Below, piece by piece: positions 30,532 to 40,674 of a DNA stretch of 64,000 nt (position 1 is its first letter; each line of letters begins with the position of its first letter). Made by a program: the position numbers and the translations under genes. The DNA is from an uncultured Pelagibacteraceae bacterium (GTDB lineage: Bacteria; Pseudomonadota; Alphaproteobacteria; Pelagibacterales; Pelagibacteraceae): NCBI GenBank assembly GCA_913050185.1, contig CAJXBA010000001.1, positions 1-64,000 of the forward strand, read 5' to 3'. A model generated the notes under the pieces. It saw only the letters and a program-made list of their open reading frames with translations, searched no databases and was not told the DNA's origin.

Positions 30532-31274
30532 ATTGAATTTTCTTCTAATAAATTGTCATTAATTTCTAAATTTGCATATACATTTTGAACATCATCATCA
30601 TCTTCTAATGTCTCAAGAAAATTTACCATTGATTTAGTTTTTTCTTTGTTTAATGAAATTTTGTTTACCGGTATCCATTCAATATTTGATGAAATAACCC
30701 CTTTGATTTTTTTTTCTATCGTAGTTTTAGTTTTGTACAGACCATCTTTCTTAGTAATTACTTCATGATACAAGCCGTCTGATAAACAATCTTCCGCTCC
30801 TATATTAATTGCAAACTCCAAAATATCATCGTCTGAAATTTTATCTCTATCAATTCTAATCACACCAACTTGCTTAAATTGATGTGAAGCTACGCCCGAC
30901 TCTCCAAGATTTCCTCCAAACTTTTGAAAAATTGCTCTGATATTTGATGCGGTTCTATTTTTATTATCAGTTAAGGTTTCTACAATAATTGCAACTTTCT
31001 CAGGTCCAAAGCCCTCGTACAATAGATTGTTATAGTTTAAATCTTTGTTTTTTTCAGATCTACTGACTGCTCTTTCAATATTGATTTTTGGCATGTTAGC
31101 AACTTTTGCTGCTTGTATAGCTGATCTTAGTCTTGGATTCATGTCTGGATCTTTTGATCCTGATTTAGCTGCCACAATAATCTCTTTAGAAAGTTTTGAA
31201 AAGATTTTAGAACGTTGTTTATCCACACGACCCTTTTTATGTTTAACGCCAGCCCAATGTGAATGACCTGCCAT
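30528..31274 (-). CDS. yebC: YebC/PmpR family protein
   Basis: Conserved YebC/TACO1-family protein, historically called a transcriptional regulator and more recently implicated in translation of difficult motifs. It opens with AGHSHWAGVKHKKGRVDKQR and has SKLSKEIIVAAKSG, NPRLRSAIQAAKVANMPK, IERAVSR and the YEGFGPEKVAIIVETLTDN block, then GGNLGESGVASHQF. The 248 residues are normal. It is coupled by overlap to the RuvC-like gene. efp, whose product also relieves ribosome stalling, is elsewhere in the window. Confidence 0.95.
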   Translation of the reverse strand: MAGHSHWAGVKHKKGRVDKQRSKIFSKLSKEIIVAAKSGSKDPDMNPRLRSAIQAAKVANMPKINIERAVSRSEKNKDLNYNNLLYEGFGPEKVAIIVETLTDNKNRTASNIRAIFQKFGGNLGESGVASHQFKQVGVIRIDRDKISDDDILEFAINIGAEDCLSDGLYHEVITKKDGLYKTKTTIEKKIKGVISSNIEWIPVNKISLNKEKTKSMVNFLETLEDDDDVQNVYANLEINDNLLEENSI

Positions 31275-31277
31275 TAT

Positions 31278-32087
31278 TTATATTGTGCTTTCTAGTTGGC
31301 CACCAAAAACGATTGGCGTAATTTCACTAGCTAAACCAGTTTTATCGTCAGCAACAACCATCACACCTGAAATTGTAGCTTCACCAAGTGCTGGAAAATG
31401 TTTAATTGCTGAAGGATCTTTAAAAAATTTTTTTAAGGAGTTATCCCTGTTCATTCCAATAACTGAATTATAATCTCCACACATACCTATATCTGTTTGG
31501 TAAGCTGTACCCTTATCCATTATTCTGTGATCTGACGTAGGAACATGCGTATGGGTTCCAACTACCAACGTAGCTTTACCATCAAATAAATAACCCATGG
31601 CCATTTTTTCACTTGTTATTTCACCATGAAAATCAACAACTATAAAATCTGCATTTTTTTTTAACTGAACTTTTTGAATAAATTTTTGTGCTGCTTGAAA
31701 AACGTCATCACTTTTTTTCATATAAATATTTCCCATTAAATTTATCACAGCAACTTTTTTATTATTTTTTGAATTAAAAATTCCAAATCCATTACCTGGA
31801 GATCCCTTGAAAAGATTTTCTGGTCTTAATAATCTTTTTTCTGTAGAGATAAAATCCATTGCTTCCATCTGATCCCAAACATGATTTCCCGTTGTGATTA
31901 CATCAACTCCATCTTCAAAGAATTGTTCAACATTTTTTTTTGTTATACCCACTCCTGAATCAGCAGCATTTTCACCATTTACTACAACAAAGTCTAATTT
32001 TTTTTTTTTAATTAAATCAGGTAAATTTTCGGTCAAAGCCTTTCTTCCTGAAGGTCCCACGATATCGCCAAGTAACAAAATATTCAT
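31278..32087 (-). CDS. ymdB: YmdB-family metallophosphoesterase
   Basis: Dinuclear-metal phosphoesterase of the TIGR00282/YmdB group, related to 2',3'-cyclic nucleotide phosphodiesterases. Metal and catalytic motifs are LLGDIVGPSGRKAL, VVNGENAADSGVGIT, VITTGNHVWDQ, FIVVDFHGEITSEK and VVGTHTHVPTSDHRI. The 269-residue length is typical. Cytoplasmic; the true substrate in proteobacteria is unsettled. It lies between the formyl-THF ligase gene (six bases) and yebC (three bases). Confidence 0.93.
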   Translation of the reverse strand: MNILLLGDIVGPSGRKALTENLPDLIKKKKLDFVVVNGENAADSGVGITKKNVEQFFEDGVDVITTGNHVWDQMEAMDFISTEKRLLRPENLFKGSPGNGFGIFNSKNNKKVAVINLMGNIYMKKSDDVFQAAQKFIQKVQLKKNADFIVVDFHGEITSEKMAMGYLFDGKATLVVGTHTHVPTSDHRIMDKGTAYQTDIGMCGDYNSVIGMNRDNSLKKFFKDPSAIKHFPALGEATISGVMVVADDKTGLASEITPIVFGGQLESTI

Positions 32088-32093
32088 AAGTCG

Positions 32094-32660
32094 TTATTTT
32101 GAGCTTATAATACCTTGTTCAGTGAAAATATAGTCTAATTTAAAATCATATTTATTGATCGGTATTTTCCGACATTTTTGAAATGAATAAGCAATTCCCA
32201 CTGAAATCATATTTTTTTTATGTCTTTTTATTTTTTTCAAACTTCTATCATAATACCCTTTGCCATAACCTATACGATTTAATTTTTCATCAAATGTCAC
32301 AAGAGGAACTAAAACAAGATCAGGAATAATTTCAATTCTTGTATTTTTTGGCTCTAGAATTCCAAAATTATTTACATAAAGCGGTTCCCCATAAATCCAT
32401 AATTTAAATGACATGTTGTTTGAAGATTCAATAACAGGCAAAACGATTTTAATTTTTTTCTTTGCCACATTTTCCAAAAAATCTACAATATTGACCTCAT
32501 AATCTGAAGGAAAATAACCTCCAATAACCATTTTTTTTTTATTAAAATGTTTCCTGATCAACCCAAAAATTAAATTAAAATTAAATTTTTTTGCAGTTAA
32601 ATATTTTTTTCTTCTTTTTGAAAGAAATTTCTTTCTTAAAAGAAATTTATTAAATTTCAT
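32094..32660 (-). CDS. 5-formyltetrahydrofolate cyclo-ligase
   Basis: ATP-dependent conversion of 5-formyl-THF to 5,10-methenyl-THF, returning a storage folate to the one-carbon pool. The signature RIGYGKGYYDRSLKKIKRHK is near residue 130, with a basic nucleotide-binding N-terminus and VVLPVIE/FKLWIYGEPL-like substrate segments in between. The 188 residues match the family. It starts one base after the zapA stop, a common alphaproteobacterial pairing (zapA then this gene). The 6S RNA often found between these genes is not present in the zero-length gap. Confidence 0.9.
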   Translation of the reverse strand: MKFNKFLLRKKFLSKRRKKYLTAKKFNFNLIFGLIRKHFNKKKMVIGGYFPSDYEVNIVDFLENVAKKKIKIVLPVIESSNNMSFKLWIYGEPLYVNNFGILEPKNTRIEIIPDLVLVPLVTFDEKLNRIGYGKGYYDRSLKKIKRHKKNMISVGIAYSFQKCRKIPINKYDFKLDYIFTEQGIISSK

Positions 32661-33113
32661 TTATTGTATGTTTTTTTCTAATTCAGGATGGGTGCTTTCA
32701 ATAAATTTTTCTATTGATTTTGTTGTTTTTTCTAAAGTCTCCTCATATGAAATCTTGTTCTTTTCTGCCATTGCTTTAAATTCATCAAGTTCATTTTTTA
32801 ATTTTTCAATCTCTAATTCTTTTTCATCTTTGTAGTTAATGGCCAAAGATCTTAGTTCTTTAAATTTATCAGATAATTTTTGAAAATCACTTTTAGTACT
32901 TTTTACTTTTTTTAACAAATCAAAATAATCGTCTATTATTTTGATTGCCGTTATCAATAAAAGTTTATTTTCTCCTATATTACCAAGATTTTTTTTAAGT
33001 TCAGCGTACTTTGTGTCTAAATGGCTTGCTAAATCTTTAAGGTTTTCTTCTTGTCCTTCGTCACAAGAAAGCAAATAATCCTTATTATTAAATTTAATAT
33101 TTACGTTTGCCAT
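32661..33113 (-). CDS. zapA: Cell division protein ZapA
   Basis: Stabilises and bundles FtsZ filaments. The N-terminal globular domain opens with NVNIKFNNKDYLLSCDEGQE and has LKDLASHLDTKYAELKK, then LLLITAIKIIDDYFDLLKK. The rest (about 75-150) is a long coiled coil, making the protein longer than the ~100-residue E. coli form. Its start overlaps the upstream coiled-coil gene by 13 bases. FtsZ itself is not encoded in this window. Confidence 0.88.
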   Translation of the reverse strand: MANVNIKFNNKDYLLSCDEGQEENLKDLASHLDTKYAELKKNLGNIGENKLLLITAIKIIDDYFDLLKKVKSTKSDFQKLSDKFKELRSLAINYKDEKELEIEKLKNELDEFKAMAEKNKISYEETLEKTTKSIEKFIESTHPELEKNIQ

Positions 33114-33424
33114 TTGTCAATCTCATCAATAAGAATTTCTGTTTCTTGATTAAGTTCATCAATTTTTTGATTAAGGTCGTTTTGTTTGTCAAATTTGCAA
33201 CCAATATCTTCTTTAATTTTTTCAAGCTCCGACTTTAATTCCGTGTGTTGTTGTGCCAATTGTTCAAAGTTCTTCTGTGATTCTTCTTTTTCCCTTAATA
33301 ATTGATTCTTTTCTAAATTCAGAGAACTTATATCTTTGTTCATCTTTAGGACCTTGTTAGTCATCAAATTCAATTCATTTAGAACGTTATCTAACTTTTT
33401 TTCTTTTTCTTCATAATTTATCAT
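33101..33424 (-). CDS. Short coiled-coil protein (DUF4164-like position)
   Basis: A 107-residue protein that is almost entirely heptad coiled coil (KVLKMNKDISSLNLEKNQLL, QLAQQHTELKSELEKIKEDI, IDELNQETEILIDEID). It has no signal peptide or membrane span. In alphaproteobacteria a small coiled-coil gene (DUF4164) often precedes zapA, and this matches that position, though sequence alone cannot confirm the family. It overlaps zapA by 13 bases and is divergent from tkt. A division-related role is inference from context. Confidence 0.7.
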   Translation of the reverse strand: MINYEEKEKKLDNVLNELNLMTNKVLKMNKDISSLNLEKNQLLREKEESQKNFEQLAQQHTELKSELEKIKEDIGCKFDKQNDLNQKIDELNQETEILIDEIDKWQT

Positions 33425-33484
33425 TTGATTTGTACCAAAATCATATTATTGATTTGAAACGTTCAAGTCTATATAGGTTTTATA

Positions 33485-35467
33485 GTGAATCCAGTCTTCA
33501 AAGATTTAACAAACGCGGTGAGATTTCTATCTATTGATGCTATCCAAAAAGCTAATTCTGGTCATCCAGGTTTGCCAATGGGAATGGCAGATGTTGCGAC
33601 GGTTTTGTTTCAATGCTACCTAAGGTTTAATCCAAAAAACCCTAGTTGGATTAACAGAGATAGATTTATCCTTTCAGCCGGACATGGTTCTATGCTTTTA
33701 TATTCACTTCTTTATCTAACTGGTTACAAGAACATCTCAATAGAAGATATAAAAAATTTCAGACAATTGAATTCTATATGTGCCGGTCATCCAGAATATA
33801 AAAAAAATTCAGGAATAGAAACTACCACTGGACCACTGGGCCAAGGTTTGTCAAACGCTGTTGGTATAGCTGTTGCAGAAGAGATAATGAAAAAACGATT
33901 TGGTTCCAATTTAATTAATCATAAAACATATGTCATTGCTAGCGATGGCGACTTTATGGAAGGCATTAGTCATGAATCAATGAGTTTGGCTGGACATTTA
34001 AAACTAAAAAATTTAATTGTATTTTTTGATAACAACAAAATATCTATAGACGGCTCAACAAATTTAACAGTATCTGATAATTATAAGAAAAGATTTGAAA
34101 GCTATGGATGGTTTTTCCAAGAAGTAAATGGACACAATGAAAAAGAAATAACGAAAGCCATTAAAAAAACATTAAAATCAAAAAAACCAAACCTGATTTC
34201 ATGTAAGACCATTATTGGATACGGCTCTCCCAATAAATCGGGCAAAGCATCCTCTCATGGTTCTCCCCTTGGAGAAGAAGAAATTATGTTAGTTAGAAAA
34301 AAACTGAAATGGAAATATGGCCCTTTTGAAATTCCGAAAGAAATACTTAATAAATGGCGAAAAATTGGAGAAAAAGGAATTTTGCAGGAAAAAAAATGGA
34401 ATGCTATTTACAATAAAAAAAATAATAAATTTAAAGAAGAATTTTCTAGAACAATTAATGGAAAATTACCCCAAAATTTTGATGAAATTATTAAAGAAGA
34501 AAAAAGAAGATTTTTTGATATAAAACAAAATATTGCTTCAAGACAATCTTCTGCTTCAGTTATAGAAACTATTACAAAAAATTTGCCAGAATTAATTGGA
34601 GGTTCAGCAGATTTAAGTGGTTCGAACAATACAAAAACTATATATTCTAATATTATCAAACCTACAAATTTTAAAGGAAATTACATCCATTATGGTGTCC
34701 GAGAACATGCCATGGCAGGAATCATGAATGGCATGGCTCTGCACGGAGGTATAATTCCATACGGTGGAACTTTTCTAATTTTTTTAGATTATTGCAAACC
34801 AGCGTTAAGGCTATCAGCGTTTATGGGTTTAAAAGTTATTTATATATTTTCTCATGATTCCATTGGGTTAGGTGAAGATGGTCCAACACATCAGCCAATT
34901 GAACATTTGGCTAATTTAAGAGCAATACCAAATTTAAATGTCTTTAGACCTGCAGACACAATTGAGACACTTGAATGTTGGGAAATTGCCTTAAAAAGTA
35001 GTACTAATCCCAGCGTGATAGCTCTAACAAGACAGAAAATTCCGTTTATTTCAGAAAAATTAACAACAAAAAATATGAGCAGTCTTGGTGCTTATGAAAT
35101 AAAAAAGACAAATTCCAATTCTCAAGTAACTTTGATTGCCTCCGGTTCAGAAGTTCAAATTGCTATTGATGCTCAAAAAAAACTTCAAAACGAAAATATC
35201 TGTGCAAAAGTAGTTTCGATGCCATGCCAAGAATTATTTGACAAACAATCGGAAGAGTATAAAGAAAAAATTATTGAAAAAAACTCTATAAAAATTTCAA
35301 TAGAAGCTGGCAGTATTTTTGGTTGGGAAAAATATGTTGGATCTGATGGAATATCTTTAGGAATTAGATCTTTTGGAAAAAGCGCTCCATTTAACAAACT
35401 ATATGAAAATTTCAATTTAACTAGCAATACTGTCACTAAAATAGCAAAGAAAATGCTGGAACAATAA
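33485..35467 (+). CDS. tkt: Transketolase
   Basis: Thiamin-diphosphate enzyme moving two-carbon units between sugar phosphates in the pentose phosphate pathway. It starts at GTG with [20 protein letters not shown]. Thiamin binding: [20 protein letters not shown] then [10 protein letters not shown]. The catalytic Glu region is [20 protein letters not shown], followed by [20 protein letters not shown]. At 660 residues it is complete. It heads a plus-strand cluster tkt-gap-pgk-fba. The next gene starts two bases after its stop. Confidence 0.98.
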   Translation: MNPVFKDLTNAVRFLSIDAIQKANSGHPGLPMGMADVATVLFQCYLRFNPKNPSWINRDRFILSAGHGSMLLYSLLYLTGYKNISIEDIKNFRQLNSICAGHPEYKKNSGIETTTGPLGQGLSNAVGIAVAEEIMKKRFGSNLINHKTYVIASDGDFMEGISHESMSLAGHLKLKNLIVFFDNNKISIDGSTNLTVSDNYKKRFESYGWFFQEVNGHNEKEITKAIKKTLKSKKPNLISCKTIIGYGSPNKSGKASSHGSPLGEEEIMLVRKKLKWKYGPFEIPKEILNKWRKIGEKGILQEKKWNAIYNKKNNKFKEEFSRTINGKLPQNFDEIIKEEKRRFFDIKQNIASRQSSASVIETITKNLPELIGGSADLSGSNNTKTIYSNIIKPTNFKGNYIHYGVREHAMAGIMNGMALHGGIIPYGGTFLIFLDYCKPALRLSAFMGLKVIYIFSHDSIGLGEDGPTHQPIEHLANLRAIPNLNVFRPADTIETLECWEIALKSSTNPSVIALTRQKIPFISEKLTTKNMSSLGAYEIKKTNSNSQVTLIASGSEVQIAIDAQKKLQNENICAKVVSMPCQELFDKQSEEYKEKIIEKNSIKISIEAGSIFGWEKYVGSDGISLGIRSFGKSAPFNKLYENFNLTSNTVTKIAKKMLEQ

Positions 35468-35469
35468 TT

Positions 35470-36474
35470 ATGATTTTAAAAGTTGGAATCAATGGCTTTG
35501 GTAGAATTGGAAGAATGACATTAAGATCGGTTATTGAAAATAATAGAAAAGATTTAGAAATAGTTGCTATTAATAATAGGAGTAACGCAGAAATTAGTAG
35601 CTTTCTCTTAAAATACGATACTGTACATGGAAAATTAAATAACAAAATAAGTCATTCTGATAAATCAATTATAATTGACGAAAAAAAAATAGACATGACT
35701 CATGAAACAGATATTTCAAAAATAGATTGGAAAAGAAACAAAGTTGATGTTGTTCTCGAATGTACTGGAAAGTTCAATACAAATGAAAAATCAAGACAAC
35801 ATATTAATTCTGGCGCAAAAAAAGTTATTGTTTCTGCTCCCTGCAAGGGTGCCATAAATATTGTTTTTGGAGTAAATGAAAAAATTTTGAAATCCAGTGA
35901 TCAAATAATATCGGCAGCATCCTGCACTACAAATTGTTTGGTTCCGATGGTTAAAGTATTAGATGATAATTTTGGAATTGAAAGAGGTTTTATGACAACA
36001 ATACATTCTTATACCAACGATCAAAGATTGCTAGATAATTCACATAAAGACTTAAGAAGAGCCAGAAGCGCTCCCAGTTCTATGATACCTACAACAACAG
36101 GAACTACAAAATCTCTCGGTAATGTTATACCAAAGCTAAAGGGTAAAGTTGAAGGGATTTCTATTAGAGTGCCAACGCCTAATGTTTCGTTGGTAGAGTT
36201 TGTTTTTTCTTCAAATAATAGTTTGTCTGTTGAAAAAATAAATAATTCATTTTCAAAAGCTTCAAAGTCAGAATTAAAAAATATATTGAGCACAAACAAC
36301 GATCAACTTGTTTCTTCAGATTTTAATCACGATCCTCACTCAGCTATAGTTGATCTTTCTTTGACAAAAGTTATTGATAGTAAAATGGCAAAGGTATCTG
36401 CTTGGTATGACAACGAATGGGGTTTTGCAAATAGAATGTGTGATCTAGCAGTTTACTCCGGAAAACTAAAATAG
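35470..36474 (+). CDS. gap: Glyceraldehyde-3-phosphate dehydrogenase
   Basis: NAD-dependent oxidation and phosphorylation of glyceraldehyde-3-phosphate. The nucleotide fold starts KVGINGFGRIGRMTLRSVIE. The catalytic cysteine is in SAASCTTNCLVPMVKVLDDN near residue 156, the active-site His is near 180 (TTIHSYTNDQRLLD), and the C-terminus has SAWYDNEWGFANRMCDL. The 334 residues are normal. It sits two bases after tkt and three before pgk, as in other alphaproteobacteria. Confidence 0.98.
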   Translation: MILKVGINGFGRIGRMTLRSVIENNRKDLEIVAINNRSNAEISSFLLKYDTVHGKLNNKISHSDKSIIIDEKKIDMTHETDISKIDWKRNKVDVVLECTGKFNTNEKSRQHINSGAKKVIVSAPCKGAINIVFGVNEKILKSSDQIISAASCTTNCLVPMVKVLDDNFGIERGFMTTIHSYTNDQRLLDNSHKDLRRARSAPSSMIPTTTGTTKSLGNVIPKLKGKVEGISIRVPTPNVSLVEFVFSSNNSLSVEKINNSFSKASKSELKNILSTNNDQLVSSDFNHDPHSAIVDLSLTKVIDSKMAKVSAWYDNEWGFANRMCDLAVYSGKLK

Positions 36475-36477
36475 AAA

Positions 36478-37674
36478 ATGAGCAAACTAAAGGCTCTTGA
36501 TGAAAAATTTAATCTAGCTGACAAACGGGTTCTCTTACGTGTTGATTTAAATGTACCTATAACAAATGGTAAAGTTACTGACAAATCTAAAATAAATAAA
36601 ATCGTACCAGTAATAAAAGAACTTATAAGCAGAAAAACTAAAATAATTCTTATTTCACATCTTGGTAGACCAAAAGGAAAAATTGATCAAAAACTATCTT
36701 TAAAGGTTATAGCTCCTATTTTAGGAACTTTGTTAAATTCTAAAGTTCACTTTTTTAATGAAAACTATGGTTCATCAGCGATAGAAAAAAGTAAGAAAAT
36801 TAGCTCCGGAGAAGTATTATTGCTTGAAAACATTAGATTTAATAAAGAAGAAGAACTGAATGGGGTATCTTTAGCAAAGGAGCTTTCTAAAATCGGTGAT
36901 ATTTATATAAATGAAGCTTTTTCTTGCTCACATAGAGCCCATGCATCTGTTTGTGAAATAACAAAACATATCGATTCATATGCAGGTAAACTCCTAGCTG
37001 AAGAAGTTAATGTAATAAAAATGCTAACAAGTAATGCTAAAAAACCTGTTACTTGTATTGTTGGGGGAGCAAAAATTTCTACCAAAATCGGAATTATTAA
37101 TAATCTTATGAAAAAAATAACAAATATTATCATTGTGGGGGCAATGGCAAACAACTTCATAAAATATCAAGGATATAATATCGGGAAATCTCTATTTGAA
37201 AAAAATCAAGAAAAACTGCTAAAGGACATATTAAAACAATGTGAAATAAACAACTGCAATCTTATTTTACCCGAGGACGTCATTGTTTCAAAAGATTATA
37301 ACTCTAAAGGTCAGTTAAAAAGTCTGAATAAAATTGGTGAAAATGACTTAATTTTGGATATTGGCAAAAAAACCATAGAAAATATTCTTAATAAAATTGA
37401 TGAATCAAAAACAGTTTTGTGGAACGGGCCAGCAGGCTATTTTGAAGTTGAAGAATTTTCATTGGGAAGTAATAAAATTGCTAATAAAATAGTTGAAAAT
37501 ACTAAAAAAGAAATTCTTACATCAATTGCGGGTGGTGGTGATACTGTTGCAGCTATAAATAAGTTTGGTTGTTCTAATGGATTCTCTTATATATCAACTG
37601 CGGGTGGAGCTTTTTTGGAATTTCTTGAAGGAAAAAAATTACCTGGTATAAAAGCTTTAGAAATAAATGAGTGA
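36478..37674 (+). CDS. pgk: Phosphoglycerate kinase
   Basis: Transfers phosphate between 1,3-bisphosphoglycerate and ADP. N-terminal substrate motifs are KRVLLRVDLNVPITNGKVTD and ILISHLGRPKGK, and LLENIRFNKEEELNG. The C-terminal nucleotide half has VGGAKISTKIGIINNLM, WNGPAGYFEVEEFSLG and the hinge SIAGGGDTVAAINKFG. At 398 residues it is complete. Its last eight bases overlap the start of fba. Confidence 0.98.
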   Translation: MSKLKALDEKFNLADKRVLLRVDLNVPITNGKVTDKSKINKIVPVIKELISRKTKIILISHLGRPKGKIDQKLSLKVIAPILGTLLNSKVHFFNENYGSSAIEKSKKISSGEVLLLENIRFNKEEELNGVSLAKELSKIGDIYINEAFSCSHRAHASVCEITKHIDSYAGKLLAEEVNVIKMLTSNAKKPVTCIVGGAKISTKIGIINNLMKKITNIIIVGAMANNFIKYQGYNIGKSLFEKNQEKLLKDILKQCEINNCNLILPEDVIVSKDYNSKGQLKSLNKIGENDLILDIGKKTIENILNKIDESKTVLWNGPAGYFEVEEFSLGSNKIANKIVENTKKEILTSIAGGGDTVAAINKFGCSNGFSYISTAGGAFLEFLEGKKLPGIKALEINE

Positions 37675-38686
37675 AATAGAAAATATTGCAAAACAAATGA
37701 TAGCAAAGGGAAGAGGTATATTAGCTGCTGATGAAAGCACTGGAACTATGACAAAAAGATTATCCAGTATAAATATTGAATCAACATCAGAAAATAGACT
37801 AAAATTTAGAGAAGCATTATTTTCCGCAGAAGGCATAAAAAATTACATTGGAGGAGTAATACTTTATGATGAAACCATAAAACAAAAGACGTCTTCTGGA
37901 AAAACTATACCTGAGCTAATTAGAAGTTTTGGATCAATTCCAGGAATAAAAGTGGATATTGGAACAAAAAAATTAGCTGGATCTCCCGAGGAAAAGATCA
38001 CCGAAGGATTAGATGGACTTAGAGAGAGACTAGCTGAATATTATAAATTAGGAGCAAGATTTGCAAAATGGAGAGCGGTATACAATATTTCTGAAGAGTA
38101 TCCTTCCAAGTTAGCTATTAAGTCAAACGCACACGCGCTTGCAAGATATGCGGCCCTAGTTCAAGAAGCGAAAATGGTTCCCATAGTTGAACCAGAAGTG
38201 TTAATGGATGGCAAACATGACATAATGAAATGTTATAAAGTAACCGACGGGGTTTTGAAAGAATGTTATAAAGAGTTAAAATTGCACAACGTAAATCTTA
38301 AGGGAACAATACTAAAACCCAATATGATTCTGCCTGGAAATAAATCAAAAGATAAAAGCAACACTTTAGAAATTGCCAAAATGACACTCAAATGTATAAA
38401 AGAGAATGTGCCTAATGAAGTTCCTGGAATAGCTTTTTTATCAGGAGGACAAACAGAAATTGAAGCCACGCAAAATTTAAATGAAATAAATAAAATTAAT
38501 GACACAAATTTTTTATTGAGTTTTTCTTATGGGAGAGCCCTACAACAAAGTGCTCTTAAGAACTGGGCAAAAAATATTCGTGATATAAATAACACCCAAA
38601 AAATCTTTAATCATAGATCCAAAATGAACGGACTTTCCACTTCAGCTAAGTGGAGTATGGACTTAGAAAAACAATTAACCGTCTAA
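37667..38686 (+). CDS. fba: Fructose-bisphosphate aldolase, class I
   Basis: Cleaves or forms fructose-1,6-bisphosphate via a Schiff-base lysine. It is the eukaryote-like class I family: AKGRGILAADESTGTMTKRL, FREALFSAEGIKNYIGGVIL, GARFAKWRAVYNI and VPIVEPEVLMDGKHDI, with the Schiff-base segment LKGTILKPNMILPG near residue 220. No class II zinc motif is present. At 339 residues it is full length. It overlaps pgk by eight bases. The tkt-gap-pgk-fba block can run in the gluconeogenic direction together with PpdK; a regulator or phosphofructokinase is not seen here. Confidence 0.97.
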   Translation: MSEIENIAKQMIAKGRGILAADESTGTMTKRLSSINIESTSENRLKFREALFSAEGIKNYIGGVILYDETIKQKTSSGKTIPELIRSFGSIPGIKVDIGTKKLAGSPEEKITEGLDGLRERLAEYYKLGARFAKWRAVYNISEEYPSKLAIKSNAHALARYAALVQEAKMVPIVEPEVLMDGKHDIMKCYKVTDGVLKECYKELKLHNVNLKGTILKPNMILPGNKSKDKSNTLEIAKMTLKCIKENVPNEVPGIAFLSGGQTEIEATQNLNEINKINDTNFLLSFSYGRALQQSALKNWAKNIRDINNTQKIFNHRSKMNGLSTSAKWSMDLEKQLTV

Positions 38687-38692
38687 CAAAAA

Positions 38693-39301
38693 TTGAAAAG
38701 ATATATTTATCTAATATCGCCTCAAAAGATAAAAGGAGTTGAGTTTTATAGAGAGCTTAACAATGTGCTAAAAACTAAAAAAGTAAAATACTTTCAACTA
38801 AGGCTAAAAAAAATATCTAACTCAAATTTATTAATAATATCTAAGAGAATTAAAAAAATAACTAAAAAAAATAATGTAAAGTTTCTTATTAACGATAAAC
38901 CACTTATAGCAAAAAAGGCTGGTGCGGATGGCTGTCACATTGGTCAAAAAGATATGGATTTTATTTGGAGTAGAAAAATATTAGGAAAAAATATGATCAT
39001 TGGAGTAACATGTCATAACTCAAAAAAATTGGCTCTGAAAGCAGAAAAGCAAGGTGCAAATTATATCGCTTTTGGATCATTTTTTAAATCTTCAACAAAA
39101 AAAACAGTTTTTAAAGCCAATGTAAAAATATTGCGTTGGGCCAAAAAAAAAATTAATATGCCGACCGTTGCAATAGGTGGAATTAACAGTTCTAATTATA
39201 AAAAAATTTTGTCAAATGGAGCAAATTTTATTGCCTGCTCTAATTACATTTGGAATAACAATAAATTAGATCCTATTTCGGCAATAAGGGAATTTAAGTG
39301 A
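38693..39301 (+). CDS. thiE: Thiamine phosphate synthase
   Basis: Couples hydroxymethylpyrimidine pyrophosphate and thiazole phosphate to thiamin monophosphate. It is a 202-residue TIM barrel with KYFQLRLKKIS, KFLINDKPLIAKKAGADGCH, IGVTCHNSKKLALKAEKQGA, NYIAFGSFFKSSTKK and PTVAIGGINSSNYKKILSNG. It starts at TTG six bases after fba. The sequence is lysine-rich and divergent, so a regulatory TenI-like role is possible, but the phosphate-binding loop is present. thiD is encoded elsewhere in the window. Confidence 0.85.
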   Translation: MKRYIYLISPQKIKGVEFYRELNNVLKTKKVKYFQLRLKKISNSNLLIISKRIKKITKKNNVKFLINDKPLIAKKAGADGCHIGQKDMDFIWSRKILGKNMIIGVTCHNSKKLALKAEKQGANYIAFGSFFKSSTKKTVFKANVKILRWAKKKINMPTVAIGGINSSNYKKILSNGANFIACSNYIWNNNKLDPISAIREFK

Positions 39302-39307
39302 AGAAAA

Positions 39308-39871
39308 ATGAAAATACTAGGAAACGAAATTAAGCCAGGAATGATTATTGAACATAATAATGATCTATGGATGGTGTTGAAAACTCAATATGTCAAGCCA
39401 GGAAAGGGTGGAGCTTTTAATCAAGTTGAACTGAAAAGCGTAAAAAAGGGAACAAAACTAAACGAAAGATTCAGATCTAGTGATTCTATTGAGAAAGCTG
39501 TTTTAGATGAAAAAAAATTTAATTTTTTATATGAAGATCAACAAAAATGTTACTTTATGGATCAAACTAATTTTGAACAAATCGAAGTCGATAAATCCAT
39601 CTTAGGAGAAAAAAATAAACTAATGAAAGAAAATATGGAAGTGACCATTCAATTTTATGAAGATCAAGTTTTGTCCGTTGATTTACCATCTCATGTAGAA
39701 TTAAAAATAGACGTCACCGATGCAGCAATAAAAGGGCAAACCGTATCTTCTTCATATAAACCCGCAATCTTAGAAAATGGAATTAAAATTACAGTGCCAC
39801 CGTTTATTAATTCCGGTGATAAAATTATTTTAGATACCAGAACGCTCGAATATATTAAAAAAGTTAAATAA
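39308..39871 (+). CDS. efp: Translation elongation factor P
   Basis: Relieves ribosome stalling at proline runs. Domain I carries the loop VKPGKGGAFNQVELKSV, with the lysine of PGKGGAF as the site usually modified; the modifying enzymes (EpmA/B or others) are not in this window. Domains II/III have SSDSIEKAVLDEKKFNFLYE, MDQTNFEQIEV, and the C-terminal GDKIILDTRTLEYIKKVK. The 187 residues are standard. It is joined to suhB with a one-base junction. Confidence 0.97.
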   Translation: MKILGNEIKPGMIIEHNNDLWMVLKTQYVKPGKGGAFNQVELKSVKKGTKLNERFRSSDSIEKAVLDEKKFNFLYEDQQKCYFMDQTNFEQIEVDKSILGEKNKLMKENMEVTIQFYEDQVLSVDLPSHVELKIDVTDAAIKGQTVSSSYKPAILENGIKITVPPFINSGDKIILDTRTLEYIKKVK

Positions 39872-40663
39872 ATGAGACTTTCTTCAGCTAATATAAATGT
39901 TCTTATTAAAGCGTGCAGAAAAGCAGCCAAACCTCTGATTAGGGATTTCGGTGAAGTAGAAAAACTTCAAGTTTCTCTAAAAGGTCCTGGAGACTTTGTG
40001 ACGGCTTCGGACAAAAAAGTAGAAAAGATTTTAATTGATGAATTGCAAAAAGCTAGACCTAATTATTCAATCTTAAGTGAGGAGATTGGATTAATAAAAA
40101 ATGACGAAGAATTTAAATGGATTATTGACCCCATAGATGGAACAACAAATTTTCTTCACGGAATACCTCATTTTGGAATATCGATAGGATTGGAGCACAA
40201 TAAACAAATAATTTGTGGTATTATTTTCGATCCAATAAAAGATGAAACTTTTATTGCTGAAAAGGGAAATGGTTCTTATTTAAACAATCATCGAATGCGT
40301 GTTTCTTCAAGATCCAAGCTAAAAGATTGTATAATTTTTACAGGCGGACCATCATATAAATCCAATGAGAAAGATAGGGAATTGACATTAAAAAAGTATA
40401 ATAAATTTTCATCAATAGTTGCTACCCCAATTAGAAAAATGGGAAGTGCTTCATTGGACATGGCTTATGTTGCTGCGGGAAGATGCGATGGGTTTTGGCA
40501 AAGAAATTTGAGTTATTGGGATATTGCCGCGGGTATACTTCTTATCAAAGAGGCTGGTGGATTTGTAACTGATTTTAAAGGAAGCGACAAATACCTAGAA
40601 AATAAAACTATTTTGGCAAGTAATGCAAATATTAATGAGGAAATGATTAAAATCTTGAATTAG
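39872..40663 (+). CDS. suhB: Inositol monophosphatase family protein (SuhB)
   Basis: Mg-dependent phosphatase of the inositol monophosphatase family; SuhB also aids rRNA transcription in E. coli. Metal-site motifs are ILSEEIG, WIIDPIDGTTNFLHGIPHFG and SYWDIAAGILLIKEAGG. PIRKMGSASLDMAYVAAGRC is another family block. At 263 residues it is full length. It follows efp immediately, a pairing seen in other alphaproteobacteria. The true substrate is unclear from sequence. Confidence 0.93.
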   Translation: MRLSSANINVLIKACRKAAKPLIRDFGEVEKLQVSLKGPGDFVTASDKKVEKILIDELQKARPNYSILSEEIGLIKNDEEFKWIIDPIDGTTNFLHGIPHFGISIGLEHNKQIICGIIFDPIKDETFIAEKGNGSYLNNHRMRVSSRSKLKDCIIFTGGPSYKSNEKDRELTLKKYNKFSSIVATPIRKMGSASLDMAYVAAGRCDGFWQRNLSYWDIAAGILLIKEAGGFVTDFKGSDKYLENKTILASNANINEEMIKILN

Positions 40664-40674
40664 TTAGTTTTCTA

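Noticed and set aside
32655..32665. 6S RNA between zapA and the formyl-THF ligase gene
   Set aside because: The two genes abut with no spacer, so the RNA often found in this place cannot be there.
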